Numbered from the stretch's first letter, positions 46,073 to 55,157 are shown. The stretch: 64,000 nucleotides of DNA from Aurantiacibacter luteus (GCF_001010945.1 NZ_LBHB01000002.1:806001-870000), one strand, 5' to 3'. Made by a program: numbers and translations. The notes: generated by a model not told the origin, from the sequence alone.

Positions 46073-47638
46073 ATGCAAACCCCAAACGCGCCTGCTGACG
46101 CTGCCCCGCCACCTGCCGACGAGCCGCTTGCCCGCGCGCGGCGCAGTGTCGCCGACGGCTGGGACCGTCTGCTCCACTGGTGGGGCCGCGAGGTGGCGGG
46201 CACGGTCGACCAGGTCGCGGTGATCGAGACCCGCCGGGCGGAGTGTGCGCTGTCGGCCCGCTACCTGTTGATGACCTGCATGTCGGCGGGCATCGCCATC
46301 CTCGGCCTGATACAGGGATCGGCCGCAGTGGTGATCGGCGCCATGCTGCTGAGCCCGCTGATGGACCCGATCATGGGCGTTGGCTTCGCGCTCGCCATCG
46401 GCGACTACAAGTGGCTGCGGCAGTCGGCGCGCTCGCTGGCCGTGGGCACGCTGGTGGCGATCCTGTTCACCGCGCTGGTGGTCTGGGCCTCGCCCCTGCA
46501 GACGATCACCAGCGAGATCGCCTCGCGCACGCGGCCGAGCCTGCTCGACCTCGGCGTCGCCATCTTCTCCTCGGTCGCGGGCGCCTATGCGATGATCCGC
46601 GGGCGGCTGGGGACGATCGTGGGCGTCGCCATCGCCACCGCCCTCATGCCGCCGCTGGCCGTGGTCGGCTTCGGCCTAGCCACGCTCAACGCAACGGTGT
46701 TCTGGGGCGCGCTGTTCCTGTTCGTCACCAACCTCACCGCCATCGCGCTGACGGCAACCGCCATGGCGCGGCTCTACGGCTTCTCGGCCAGCCTGTCGGA
46801 CAAGCAGACGCGGATGCAGACCGTGCTCATCATTGCCGCCTTCATCGCGCTGTCGGTGCCCCTGTTCCTCTCGCTGCGGCAGATCGTGTGGGAAGCGCAG
46901 GCCACGCGCCAGGCGACCGCGACGGTGGAGGAGGTGTTCGGCGGGCGGGCCACCATCTCGCAGCTCGCGCCCAGCTTCGATGCCGAGCCGATGCAGGTGA
47001 GCGCCACGGTGTTCACCCCGCAGATCGTCGGCGAGGCGGAGCAGCAGGCCGAGCGATTGCTGACCGAGCGGCTGGGCCGCGAGGTGGACGTCACGTTGAC
47101 GCAGGTGCGCGTCGGCTCCAGCGCGCAGGCGCAGGAGGAAGCCCAGCTCGCCGCGGCCCGATCCGCCGAGGCCGAGGCCGCCGCGCAGGCCGCCGACATC
47201 GCCGAGCGCCTCTCGCTGCTTGCAGGCGTGCCGGTCGATGCGGTGACCGTCGATCGGGCCCGCCGCCGCGCCATGGTGCGCGCCCGCCCGCTCGACGGTG
47301 CTAGCCTCGCCGCCTATTTCGAACTCGAACGCCGCATCGACGCGACCGAACCCGAGTGGGACATCCGCCTGACCCCGCCGCTCCGCCCGCTGCCGAGCGT
47401 GACGTTCGAGCGCGGCGAGGGCGGGGATGCCGCGCTCCAGCCTACGACGCAGGGCCAGCAGGCGCTGGAGCTGATCGGCTGGGCGCAGCAGCGCACCGGC
47501 GTGCCCGTCCGCCTTTCCGGTCCGGCCGAAACCGTCGCCGCAGCGGGCTCGGTGCTGGCCGGGCAGGGGGCCGAGGTGCTTGCGGCGGCGGAAGGCGGGA
47601 GCGGCCCGGTCTCCGCAAGCTGGACAACGGGAGAATGA
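46073..47638 (+). CDS. DUF389 (TIGR00341-type) membrane protein
   Basis: The 521-residue protein has about six to eight membrane segments in its first 270 residues. Family motifs are visible: SAAVVIGAMLLSPLMDPIMG near residue 83, GVAIATALMPPLAVVGFGLA near 182, and LFVTNLTAIALTATAM. The C-terminal 240 residues are soluble and contain an Ala/Glu-rich helix. Function is unknown; the family is widespread in bacteria and archaea. It diverges from telA. Confidence 0.88.
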   Translation: MQTPNAPADAAPPPADEPLARARRSVADGWDRLLHWWGREVAGTVDQVAVIETRRAECALSARYLLMTCMSAGIAILGLIQGSAAVVIGAMLLSPLMDPIMGVGFALAIGDYKWLRQSARSLAVGTLVAILFTALVVWASPLQTITSEIASRTRPSLLDLGVAIFSSVAGAYAMIRGRLGTIVGVAIATALMPPLAVVGFGLATLNATVFWGALFLFVTNLTAIALTATAMARLYGFSASLSDKQTRMQTVLIIAAFIALSVPLFLSLRQIVWEAQATRQATATVEEVFGGRATISQLAPSFDAEPMQVSATVFTPQIVGEAEQQAERLLTERLGREVDVTLTQVRVGSSAQAQEEAQLAAARSAEAEAAAQAADIAERLSLLAGVPVDAVTVDRARRRAMVRARPLDGASLAAYFELERRIDATEPEWDIRLTPPLRPLPSVTFERGEGGDAALQPTTQGQQALELIGWAQQRTGVPVRLSGPAETVAAAGSVLAGQGAEVLAAAEGGSGPVSASWTTGE

Positions 47639-47640
47639 CC

Positions 47641-48036
47641 ATGCCGATCGAACTTACCATCCTGGCGCTGGGAGCGGTGCTGCTCATCGTCCACATCCAG
47701 GTCGCCATCCGCGCCAAGACGAAGCAGTACGGCGTGGAATGGAACACCGGCCCGCGCGACAAGGACATGCCGCCGCTGGGCGAAGTGCCCGCCCGGCTGG
47801 AACGCGCCCGCGACAATTTCCAGGAAACGCTGCCCGTCGCCATCATCGGCCTCATGGGCGTGGTGGTCGCCGGCAAGACGAGCGAGATCACCGCAATCGC
47901 CGGCTGGGTCTGGCTGGCCGCGCGCGTGATCTATTTGCCGCTCTACTGGACCGGCGTCAGGCTGTGGCGAACGGTCGTGTTCGGCGTGTCGGCGCTGGCG
48001 CTGGTCGTGCTGATCGGCGTGCTGCTGCTCGGCTGA
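47641..48036 (+). CDS. MAPEG-family membrane protein
   Basis: The 131-residue protein has four hydrophobic segments and the MAPEG pattern: GPRDKDMPPLGEVPARLERARDNFQE (short form PARLERARDNFQE, about residue 48) and AARVIYLPLYWTGV. Eukaryotic relatives handle glutathione conjugates and eicosanoids; bacterial substrates are unknown. I chose ATG 47641 because GGGAG lies 7 nt upstream. ATG 47635, overlapping the DUF389 stop as ATGA, is the alternative. It is co-transcribed with DUF389. Confidence 0.88.
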   Translation: MPIELTILALGAVLLIVHIQVAIRAKTKQYGVEWNTGPRDKDMPPLGEVPARLERARDNFQETLPVAIIGLMGVVVAGKTSEITAIAGWVWLAARVIYLPLYWTGVRLWRTVVFGVSALALVVLIGVLLLG

Positions 48037-48037
48037 A

Positions 48038-49783
48038 CTACGCCGCCAGGTCGAGCGGCGCGATTTCGCCCGAGAGGTAGAGCTTCTTTGCCTTGGCGCG
48101 GCTCAGCTTGCCGGAACTGGTGCGCGGCAGGGTGCGCGGGGGCACCAGCTCGACGACGCAGTTCATCCCGGTGACCGAGCGCACCTTGTCGGCGATCTGG
48201 TCACGCAGGCGCACGCGCTCTTCCGGGTCCGACACGCGGCAGTGGACGAGCACCGCGGGGGCTTCCTCGCCGCTTTCGGTCTCGACCGAGAAGGCGGCGA
48301 TGTCGCCGTGGTTGAAGCCCGGCAGCTGCTCCACCGCCCACTCGATATCCTGCGGCCAGTGGTTCTTGCCGTTGATAATGATCATGTCCTTGGCGCGGCC
48401 GACGATGTAGAGATAGCCCTTGGACATGTAGCCCATGTCGCCGGTGTCGAGCCACGCCTCGCCGCCATCCTCGGCCGGCACGAGGCAATCGCGCGTCGCT
48501 TCCTCGTTTCTGAAATAGCTGTGCATCACGCTGGGGCCGCGGCACCAGACCTTGCCGATCTGGTGGTCGCCCTTGACCGCGCCGTTCTCGCCGCGGATTT
48601 CCAGTTCCATCTCGGGCAGCGGCTTGCCGCAGTTGACGATGGCGCGGTAGCGCGCCGGGCGGCTGAGGTCGCGGGGGGAGCCGCTGAGCCGTTCCTCTTC
48701 GACCAGTTCCACCTGGATGCCTTCGCCCGGCGGCATGACGGTGACCGCCAGCGTCGCCTCGGCAAGGCCATAGCTGGGGGTGAAGGCGCTGGCCTTGAAG
48801 CCGGCCTCGGCAAAGGCGTTGACGAAGCACTGCATCACGTCGGGCCGGATCATGTCCGCGCCATTGCCGGCCAACCGCCAGCGCGACAGGTCGAAGCGTT
48901 CGGCCACGTGGCTCTGGCTGGAGATGCGCCGCGCGCAGATGTCGTAACCGAAGGTGGGCGAATAGCTCATCGAATTGCCCGGATTGCGGGTGATGAGGTC
49001 GAGCCAGGCTAGCGGGCGCCGGGCAAAGTGCTCGGTGCGGATGTAATCGACGCTGACCTGGTTGCCGATCATCGACAGGAAGCAGCCGACGAGGCCCATG
49101 TCGTGATAGAGCGGCAGCCAGCTCACCCCGCGGTCGCCTTCGCCGATATTCATCGAGCGCGAGTGGCCGGAGAGGTTGTGCAGCAGCGCGCGATGGGTGA
49201 CCGCGACGCCGGTGGGAAAGCGCGTGGAGCCGCTCGAGTACTGCAAGTAGCAGATGTCGTCGGGATCGAGTGCGGGCAGCTCCGCCTCGGGCGCATCGAG
49301 CGCGGCGAATTCGTCCCAGTCCATGCCCCTGCAACCCTGGTTGGCGGCGGCGGCGGCGGCCATGTCGCCGATCTCGGCGGGATAGAGCAAGAGGACGGGA
49401 TCGCTGCTGGAAAGCTGCACGCCGAGCTGCTCGATATAGCTGTCCTTGCCGCCGAAGGTGGTCGGCAGCGGCAGCGGCACCGGCCAGGCGCCGGCATAGA
49501 CGCAGGCGGCGAAGGCGGCGCAGAACTCGGCCGAGGTCTCGGCGATCAGCGCCACCCGGTCGCCGCGCCCCACGCCCATCCCGATCAGCCGCGCGGCGTG
49601 GCCCAGCGCATCCTCGCGCAGCTGCGCGTAGGGGTAGGCCCGTTCAAGCTGGCCGCGCGCGTCATGGAAATTCATCCCCTTTGCGCTTCTCGCGGCGTAG
49701 TCGATCGCCTCGTCGAAGGTGTCGAAGTCCGCACGCCGCCGCGGCAGCGGGCAATCGTTGGGGGTGTAGTCGAGTTCGCTCAT
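48038..49783 (-). CDS. Fatty acyl-AMP ligase (FAAL-like)
   Basis: The 581-residue adenylate-forming enzyme has LQYSSGSTRFPTGVAVTH (ATP loop), WLPLYHDMGLVG, PSYGLAEATLAV, WLDTGDMGYM and GRAKDMIIINGKNHWPQDIE. The last element is the FAAL/long-chain acyl-CoA ligase hallmark. HDMGLVG with YHDMGLIG-type context and length of about 580 favour FAAL, which makes acyl-adenylates for acyl carrier proteins. No PKS, NRPS or carrier-protein gene is near, so it is an orphan here. The start is ATG 49783. It diverges from recX. Confidence 0.88.
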   Translation of the reverse strand: MSELDYTPNDCPLPRRRADFDTFDEAIDYAARSAKGMNFHDARGQLERAYPYAQLREDALGHAARLIGMGVGRGDRVALIAETSAEFCAAFAACVYAGAWPVPLPLPTTFGGKDSYIEQLGVQLSSSDPVLLLYPAEIGDMAAAAAANQGCRGMDWDEFAALDAPEAELPALDPDDICYLQYSSGSTRFPTGVAVTHRALLHNLSGHSRSMNIGEGDRGVSWLPLYHDMGLVGCFLSMIGNQVSVDYIRTEHFARRPLAWLDLITRNPGNSMSYSPTFGYDICARRISSQSHVAERFDLSRWRLAGNGADMIRPDVMQCFVNAFAEAGFKASAFTPSYGLAEATLAVTVMPPGEGIQVELVEEERLSGSPRDLSRPARYRAIVNCGKPLPEMELEIRGENGAVKGDHQIGKVWCRGPSVMHSYFRNEEATRDCLVPAEDGGEAWLDTGDMGYMSKGYLYIVGRAKDMIIINGKNHWPQDIEWAVEQLPGFNHGDIAAFSVETESGEEAPAVLVHCRVSDPEERVRLRDQIADKVRSVTGMNCVVELVPPRTLPRTSSGKLSRAKAKKLYLSGEIAPLDLAA

Positions 49784-49958
49784 GGGGGGACAGGTACCTT
49801 GTCTCTCGGCGTTTCTGACGACGCCTTCGTGCGATTCGCTGCCGTCCCGAATCGCGGGCGGCGAGGCTCCGATATCCAAAAAAGCGGCGCCGAAAACGTT
49901 CCGACACCGCATCAAACCTCCCCATTTGAGGGGAACTGTGGCACGAATATGGCCGAGC

Positions 49959-50531
49959 ATGGCCTATTCCGATGGTAAACGCAGCGTCCCCAGGCCCAAA
50001 AAGCCGCTGACCCGGCAGTCGCTGGAAGACCTCGCGCTGTCTTACGCCGCGCGATACGCCACCAGCGCCGCCAAGCTGGAGCGCTATCTCGCGCGCAAGC
50101 TGTTCGAGCGTGGATGGGAGGGCGAGGAGGAGGCGGACCTGCCCGCCCTCGTCGCCCGCTTCGTGGAAAAACGCTACGTCGACGACGAGGCCTATGCCCG
50201 CGCGCGGTCGTCCGACCTGTTGCGGCGCGGCTACGGCGGGCGGCGCGTGCGGCAATCGCTGGGGCAGGCGGGTATCGGGGAGGCGGTGGCGCAAAGGGTC
50301 GCGCCGGGAGAATATGCCGCGCGCGAGGCGGTGCTGCAGATGGCGAGGAAACGCCGTCTCGGCCCCTACGCCGTCGAACCCGTGCCGCCCGAGAAGCGCG
50401 AGAAACAGATTGCGGCCATGCTGCGCGCGGGCCACAGGTTCGACCACGTGCGCGCCGTGCTCTATCTTGCAGGAGAGGACGCGGCGGAAGAGTGGCTGTT
50501 CGAGGCGAGGGACGATGATGGCGTGGCGTAA
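49959..50531 (+). CDS. recX: Regulatory protein RecX
   Basis: The 190-residue helical protein has the RecX three-repeat look: LEDLALSYAARYATSAAKLERYL at the start (short form ARYATSAAKLERYL), FVEKRYVDDEAYARARSSDL and RRGYGGRRVRQSL, then RFDHVRAVLYL. RecX binds RecA filaments and limits their growth. recA itself is not adjacent. ATG 49959 was chosen; GTG 49938 has a better AGGGGA ribosome-binding site and would add seven residues. Confidence 0.85.
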   Translation: MAYSDGKRSVPRPKKPLTRQSLEDLALSYAARYATSAAKLERYLARKLFERGWEGEEEADLPALVARFVEKRYVDDEAYARARSSDLLRRGYGGRRVRQSLGQAGIGEAVAQRVAPGEYAAREAVLQMARKRRLGPYAVEPVPPEKREKQIAAMLRAGHRFDHVRAVLYLAGEDAAEEWLFEARDDDGVA

Positions 50532-51027
50532 CCGGATGATGGCGGCGATGGCCGCGCTGGCACTGGCGGGCTGTTCGCAGGCGGCGGAGCAGACTGCCGA
50601 GCGGGAAACTGCGCCGACGGCCTCGGCCACCACCGCCGCCAATGCGCATCCCCTGTCGGGTCTCGAGGTCGTGCCCGTCACGGTCACCACCGCCGACGGC
50701 ACGGCCCACACCTTTCGCGCCGAACTCGCCGCCAGCGCCGACGAACAGCGCCGAGGGCTGATGTTCCGCACCGAAATGGGGCCGGACGAGGGGATGCTGT
50801 TCCCCTACGCGGCGCCGCAGGTGCTCAGCTTCTGGATGCACAACACCGTGCTGCCGCTCGACCTCGTCTTCATCGATGCCGATCGCACGATCATCAACAT
50901 CGGCGCGGGCGAACCCTACAACGAGACCAGCATCACCTCGGATCGCCCCGGCATCGCCGTCCTCGAACTCAACGCGGGCCGTGCTGCGGAACTCGGCATC
51001 GCGCCGGGTGACCGGGTAGATTGGTGA
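50515..51027 (+). CDS. DUF192 lipoprotein
   Basis: The 170-residue protein has a lipoprotein signal (LALAGC, Cys20) and one DUF192 domain: ASADEQRRGLMFRTEM, DEGMLFPY, FWMHNTVLPLDLVFID and VLELNAGRA near the end. The family is widespread and of unknown function. It overlaps the end of recX by 17 nt in another frame. A shorter start at 50536 would also retain the lipobox. Confidence 0.87.
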   Translation: MMAWRNRMMAAMAALALAGCSQAAEQTAERETAPTASATTAANAHPLSGLEVVPVTVTTADGTAHTFRAELAASADEQRRGLMFRTEMGPDEGMLFPYAAPQVLSFWMHNTVLPLDLVFIDADRTIINIGAGEPYNETSITSDRPGIAVLELNAGRAAELGIAPGDRVDW

Positions 51028-51085
51028 GGACGCGGCGGCATCGCTGCTCTTGGCGCGGGCCTGCGGGGCGGCTAAGGGCGCTGGC

Positions 51086-51484
51086 ATGAGCATCTTGGGC
51101 AAGATCTTCACCTGGTGGAACGGCGCCACCATCGGCACCCTGCTGTGGTCGCGGCGCAACGGCGAGCAGGTCGGCACCGATGCGCAGGGCAACACCTATT
51201 TCCGCTCGAAGAACGTCAAGGACGGCGAGCGGGAGCGGCGCTGGGTGATCTACGAAGGGCTCAACGATGCCAGCCGCGTGCCGAGCGAATGGCACGGCTG
51301 GCTGCACGGCTCCTACGACGACCTGCCCGAGAGCCATCTGGCCCCGGCTAAGGTCTGGGAAGCCGACTATTCGCCAAACGCCACCGGCACCGATGCGCGC
51401 TACCTGCCCGCGGGCTCGCTGGAGCGGGGCGGCCGGCGGGCCGCGGCGCGCGGCGACTACGAAGCCTGGTCGCCCGACGCATGA
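51086..51484 (+). CDS. NDUFA12-type NADH:ubiquinone oxidoreductase accessory subunit
   Basis: The 132-residue protein has the NDUFA12/B17.2 pattern: TWWNGATIGTLLWSRRNGE at the start, GNTYFRSK, RRWVIYEG and VPSEWHGWLH. It is an accessory subunit or assembly factor of complex I, shared by alphaproteobacteria and mitochondria. This marks the genome as alphaproteobacterial. The stop overlaps the DUF2155 start by ATGA, a pairing often kept in this class. Confidence 0.92.
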   Translation: MSILGKIFTWWNGATIGTLLWSRRNGEQVGTDAQGNTYFRSKNVKDGERERRWVIYEGLNDASRVPSEWHGWLHGSYDDLPESHLAPAKVWEADYSPNATGTDARYLPAGSLERGGRRAAARGDYEAWSPDA

Positions 51485-52017
51485 TCCGGCGCGCCGCCGC
51501 ATTGCTGGCGCTGGGCCTGTTGCCGCTGGCCGCGTGCCAGGGCGAAGCGCCCGTGCCCGAGGCGCAGCAGACCGAGGTGCCCGAGGAATTCCGCCAGCCG
51601 ACGCCCGTGCAGGTCACCGGCGGGGCGGAGGCCGTGGGTACGCCGATGGAGGAGCGCGTGGCGACCATCGGCCTCGTCAACAAGCGCAACAACATCAGCC
51701 AGGACTTCGAGATGAAGCCCGGCGAATCGGTCCGTTCCGGCGATGTCATCATCCGCCTCGCTGCCTGCGAGAAGCCCGCGCCTTGGGAAGACGGCGGCAT
51801 GACCGGCGCCTTCGTGCAGGTCTTCGTGAACGAACGGGCCGACGTCGATTCCGAACGGACGTGGAACCGCGTATTCTCCGGCTGGATGTTCAAGGAATCC
51901 CCCAGCCTGAACGTCGTCGAGCACCCGGTCTACGACGTGTGGATCAAGGACTGCGCGATGACCTTCCCCGACGAGGAAGCGCCCGCCGAGGACGCTTCGG
52001 ATACGACCGAGGCATAG
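51481..52017 (+). CDS. DUF2155 lipoprotein
   Basis: The 178-residue protein has a lipoprotein signal (LPLAAC, Cys19) and a DUF2155 domain: IGLVNKRNNISQDFEMKPGE near residue 63, IRLAACEK, and FSGWMFKESPSLNVVEHPVYDVWI (short form GWMFKESPSLNVVEH) with the closing CAM. The function is unknown. Its last 88 nt overlap the 3' end of the convergent aat gene. Confidence 0.87.
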   Translation: MIRRAAALLALGLLPLAACQGEAPVPEAQQTEVPEEFRQPTPVQVTGGAEAVGTPMEERVATIGLVNKRNNISQDFEMKPGESVRSGDVIIRLAACEKPAPWEDGGMTGAFVQVFVNERADVDSERTWNRVFSGWMFKESPSLNVVEHPVYDVWIKDCAMTFPDEEAPAEDASDTTEA

Positions 52018-52634
52018 GCCGCGTTCAGCGACATGGCTGGCGGCCCGCTCGTGGCATCGCCCAGCAGTTGCTGATAGCGTTCGCGGGTGATCTCCACGGC
52101 TCCGAGCGAGGCGAGGTGGTCGGTCATGAACTGGCAGTCGAGCAGCACGTATCCCGCACGCCGCAGCAGCACGACGAGCCAGGCGAGCGCCACCTTGCTG
52201 GCGTTGTCGGCGCGGCTGAACATGCTCTCGCCGCAAAACAGCTGGTCGACCGCCACGCCGTAAAGGCCGCCGACCAGTTCGCCGTCCTGCCAGCATTCCA
52301 CCGAGTGCGCCGCGCCCTGGCGGTGCAGGTTGCGATAGCTCTCCTCGATCGTCTCGCTGATCCATGTGCCTTCCCCGTCCGCGCGTGGGCCGGCGCAGGC
52401 GGTGACCACCGCGGCGAAGTCTGCATCCACGCTCACGCGATAGCGCCCCTGCTTCAGCACCTTGGCGAGCGACTTCGAGCACCGGAAGCCGTCCAGCGGC
52501 AGGATTGCGCGGCGGCGCGGTTCGACCCAGAACACCTCGTCGTCGTGGCGCGCGTCCGCCATCGGAAACACGCCGCTGCGATAGGCGAGCAGCAGGATGT
52601 CGGGCGGGATCAGCTTGGCGGCCGGGGCGTGCAT
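51930..52634 (-). CDS. aat: Leucyl/phenylalanyl-tRNA-protein transferase
   Basis: The 234-residue enzyme has the Aat motifs: IPPDILLLAYRSGVFPMAD at the start, FWVEPRRRAILPL, SYRNLHRQGAAHSVECW, GGLYGVAVDQLFCGESMFSR and DCQFMTDHLASLGA. It adds Leu or Phe to N-terminal Arg or Lys of proteins, marking them for ClpS/ClpAP (N-degron path). ATG 52634 has AGGG 8 nt upstream. The tail, ending KVIAQSLIHTS, lies across the end of the DUF2155 gene. Confidence 0.94.
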   Translation of the reverse strand: MHAPAAKLIPPDILLLAYRSGVFPMADARHDDEVFWVEPRRRAILPLDGFRCSKSLAKVLKQGRYRVSVDADFAAVVTACAGPRADGEGTWISETIEESYRNLHRQGAAHSVECWQDGELVGGLYGVAVDQLFCGESMFSRADNASKVALAWLVVLLRRAGYVLLDCQFMTDHLASLGAVEITRERYQQLLGDATSGPPAMSLNAAYASVVSEASSAGASSSGKVIAQSLIHTS

Positions 52635-52716
52635 TGCCGCCACCCTAGCACGGCGGGTGGACGAGGTCGCTTGCCTTTGGCCCCACGCCCGATTAGAGGC
52701 GCAATCCGTCCAGTGC

Positions 52717-52792
52717 AGGGGTGTAGCTCAGCTGGTAGAGCATCGGTCTCCAAAACCGAGGGCCACGGGTTCGAATCCTGTCACCCCTGCCA
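52717..52792 (+). tRNA. tRNA-Trp (anticodon CCA)
   Basis: The 76-nt cloverleaf includes an encoded CCA. The acceptor arms AGGGGTG (52717-52723) and CACCCCT (52782-52788) pair perfectly. The anticodon stem is TCGGT/ACCGA with loop CTCCAAA and anticodon CCA at 52750-52752. The T arm contains GGTTCGAATCC. In most proteobacteria secE and nusG follow tRNA-Trp; here they do not. Confidence 0.96.
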
Positions 52793-52803
52793 TTTTCTTC
52801 GGG

Positions 52804-53244
52804 ATGCGCGAGCACCCGCTGAGGACAAAGCTCTCCTGCGATACGAGCGGCGCGGCCCCTTGGCGTGACTTTTGCGAATCACGGATCGCAAGCCGATATG
52901 GTTCGTTCCCAAAATTGTTAGATCAAGCTCGCCAGATTGTCCGAGGATGCGGCAATTGGACTGACCGGGTGCCAATACGTTCGGACGATCTCACGGTTTT
53001 GAGGAGTATTTGCCCGATCGACAGGACACAACTTTTCGAACGTTGCCGTGCAGAAAAGGACGGGCTTCTCTGGCGTGGCGTGGTCGCTTTTGCGGTGACG
53101 CAGCGCGCTATTCCTGTCCTGCCAGAAATGGCCCCAACGGCGCGCTTGCCCCTCTTGCTCGCTATTCTCGAAGATGCGCGCGTGAGTAATTTCTTCTGCC
53201 GACCTTGGCTCCGGGCCCTGGCCTTCCGGTTGTCTCCGGCGTGA
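52804..53244 (+). CDS. Uncertain ORF downstream of tRNA-Trp
   Basis: An open frame of 146 residues starts 12 nt after the tRNA. It resembles no family I know. Its base composition looks less GC-rich than the neighbours (for example around 52890-52940), and the N-terminal half is not convincing as protein. One point in favour is that its TGA overlaps the GTG start of the DUF427 gene as GTGA, which suggests real translation of at least the 3' part. It may be a remnant of a larger gene. Otherwise the 448 nt from 52793 to 53240 show nothing recognisable. Confidence 0.3.
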   Translation: MREHPLRTKLSCDTSGAAPWRDFCESRIASRYGSFPKLLDQARQIVRGCGNWTDRVPIRSDDLTVLRSICPIDRTQLFERCRAEKDGLLWRGVVAFAVTQRAIPVLPEMAPTARLPLLLAILEDARVSNFFCRPWLRALAFRLSPA

Positions 53245-53735
53245 GGCGATGGCGCGACTTACCGGGGCCCGGACAGATCAGTGTCTGGGACTTCCCTCGG
53301 CCCGCCATTGCACGAGCCGGCAGCGACAGCGTTGTGATCGAACACGGCGGCATCGTCATCGCTCGCACCCGTTCGCCCGTCCTTACGTTCGAGACCAGCC
53401 ACCCACCCAGCTACTACATACCGCCGGGCGATATCATGCCGGGCGTCCTGCGCCGAGCCGAAGGATCGAGTTTCTGCGAATGGAAGGGTGCCGCAGTGTA
53501 CTGGGACGTGATCACGCAGGACGGCGTGCAGTCTCGCGTCGCGTGGAGTTACCCCAACCCCAGCCCGCCTTTTGCTATGTTGCGCGACCATGTCGCGTTC
53601 TTTGCCGGCTCCTTCGACAGGTGCAGTGTGAACGGCGAGACAGTGGTGCCCCAGCCAGGGCAATTCTACGGCGGTTGGATCACCAGCCGCTATTCCGGCC
53701 CGTTCAAGGGCATACCGGGCAGCACGGGATGGTAG
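53241..53735 (+). CDS. DUF427-family protein
   Basis: The 164-residue protein matches DUF427 along its whole length: ISVWDFPRPA at the start, GGIVIARTRSPVLTFETSHP, YYIPPGDI, SFCEWKGAAVYWDV, VAWSYPNPSPPFAML and the closing FYGGWITSRYSGPFKG. The fold is a small beta-barrel; the biochemical role is unknown. I chose GTG 53241 because homology begins there; an in-frame ATG at 53205 is possible. It precedes the ABC1 kinase by 3 nt. Confidence 0.88.
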   Translation: MRRWRDLPGPGQISVWDFPRPAIARAGSDSVVIEHGGIVIARTRSPVLTFETSHPPSYYIPPGDIMPGVLRRAEGSSFCEWKGAAVYWDVITQDGVQSRVAWSYPNPSPPFAMLRDHVAFFAGSFDRCSVNGETVVPQPGQFYGGWITSRYSGPFKGIPGSTGW

Positions 53736-53738
53736 TGG

Positions 53739-55110
53739 GTGAGCGGTAGCGACCGGGACGATAGAGGCCGCGCAGTGCCTCACAGCCGCATCGCGCGTCT
53801 GGGGCAATTCGGGCGATTGGCCGGCGGGATCGCGGGCGGGATGGTGGCGGAGGGCGCGCGCCAGCTGGCGGAAGGCAAGCGGCCGCGGATGCGCGATATG
53901 TTGCTGACGCCGGGCAACGCCATGCGGCTCGCCGAGCGCCTGTCGCATCTTCGCGGTGCGGCGATGAAGCTGGGCCGGATGATCTCGATGGATGCAGGCG
54001 ATATGCTCCCGCCGGAGCTGGCAGCAATCATGGCTCGCCTGCGCAGCGATGCGCACCACATGCGGCCACAGCAGCTGCAACAGGTTCTGGCGGCCGAATG
54101 GGGAAAGGACTGGCGAACCAGGTTCCGCCGCTTCGATCCGCGCCCCATGGCGGCGGCCTCCATCGGTCAGGTGCATCGCGCCATTACGCATGACGGCCGA
54201 GATCTGGCGATCAAGATTCAGTATCCAGGCGTGCGCGAAAGCATCGATGCGGATGTCGACAACGTAGTGGTGCTTCTTCGCATGTCCGGCCTCCTGCCAG
54301 CTGGTCTGGATATCGCGCCGCTTCTCACCGAGGCCAAGCGGCAGCTGGCTGAGGAAGCCGATTACGTCCGGGAAGGCGTACAGTTGACGCGGTTCGGTAC
54401 GCCGTTGGCCGACAGGCCTGACGTCGTCGTTCCCGCAATGGATGCGGCGCTGAGCACGTCGCGCGTCCTTGGCAATGGATTTCATCGAAGGTCGTCCGAT
54501 CGAGTCTCTGGAGACTGCTTCGCAGGCGCAGCGCGATGCCGCCGCGCGTACGATCATCGATCTCGTCTTGCGCGAGATGTTCCAGTTCGGGCTGATGCAG
54601 ATCGATCCCAACTTCGCGAATTATCGCTACCAGGAAGACAGCGGACGCATCGTTCTCCTCGACTTCGGCGCGGCGCGGGAGGTCGGGTCACGGACCGCCG
54701 AAGGCTACCGTCGCCTCTTGCGGGCAGGTCTGGACGGCGATCTTGCAGAGGTGCGCGATGCCGCGATTGCGGCGGGATTTCTCGGCGTCGGCGCGGTGGC
54801 GCGCCATCGCTCGCGGATCGACGCAATGATCGGGGTCATCCTGCGGGAAATGAACCGGGACGGCCCTTTCGATTTCGGCGATCGCCAGTTCGTGGAATTG
54901 CTGCGCGACGACGGCATGGCCATCGCTCAGGACAGGGATGCCTGGCATGTTCCGCCGGCCGATGTGCTGTACGTTCAGCGCAAGATAAGCGGAACCGCGC
55001 TGCTCGCCGCCTGGCTGAAGGCGAGAGTAAACGTGCGGGAGATGATCATGCCATGGCTGGAAATGGGCAGGGATGTTGCATCGCCAGAAGCTGCTGGCAC
55101 GGTCTGGTAA
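53739..55110 (+). pseudogene. ABC1/UbiB-like kinase interrupted by a frameshift
   Basis: Two frames together make one ABC1 (AarF/UbiB/Coq8-like) kinase. Frame one (GTG 53739 to about 54470) carries MKLGRMISMD (usual KxGQ reads KLGR), PMAAASIGQVHRA (Ala-rich loop) and LAIKIQYPGV (catalytic Lys). Frame two (from about 54472) carries AMDFIEGRPIESL, MQIDPNFANY and LLDFGAAREV (DFG motif). The break is an apparent extra G at 54471-54472: dropping it gives R-V-L-A-M-D-F. Frame one otherwise runs on as nonsense to 55133. It is either a pseudogene or a base-call error. A TTG at 54469 could start the second part alone. Confidence 0.85.
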
Positions 55111-55157
55111 TGGTGTCAATTTGCCTCGGGTAGCAGTGTGCCCGTTTGTCCCTGTAA

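Noticed and set aside
52793-53240. Integrase or attachment site next to tRNA-Trp
   Set aside because: No recombinase frame and no repeated tRNA 3' end were found within the window.
52597-53244. A longer gene starting at 52597 and running through the tRNA
   Set aside because: It would overlap both aat and the tRNA-Trp gene; only the part after 52804 is even possible.
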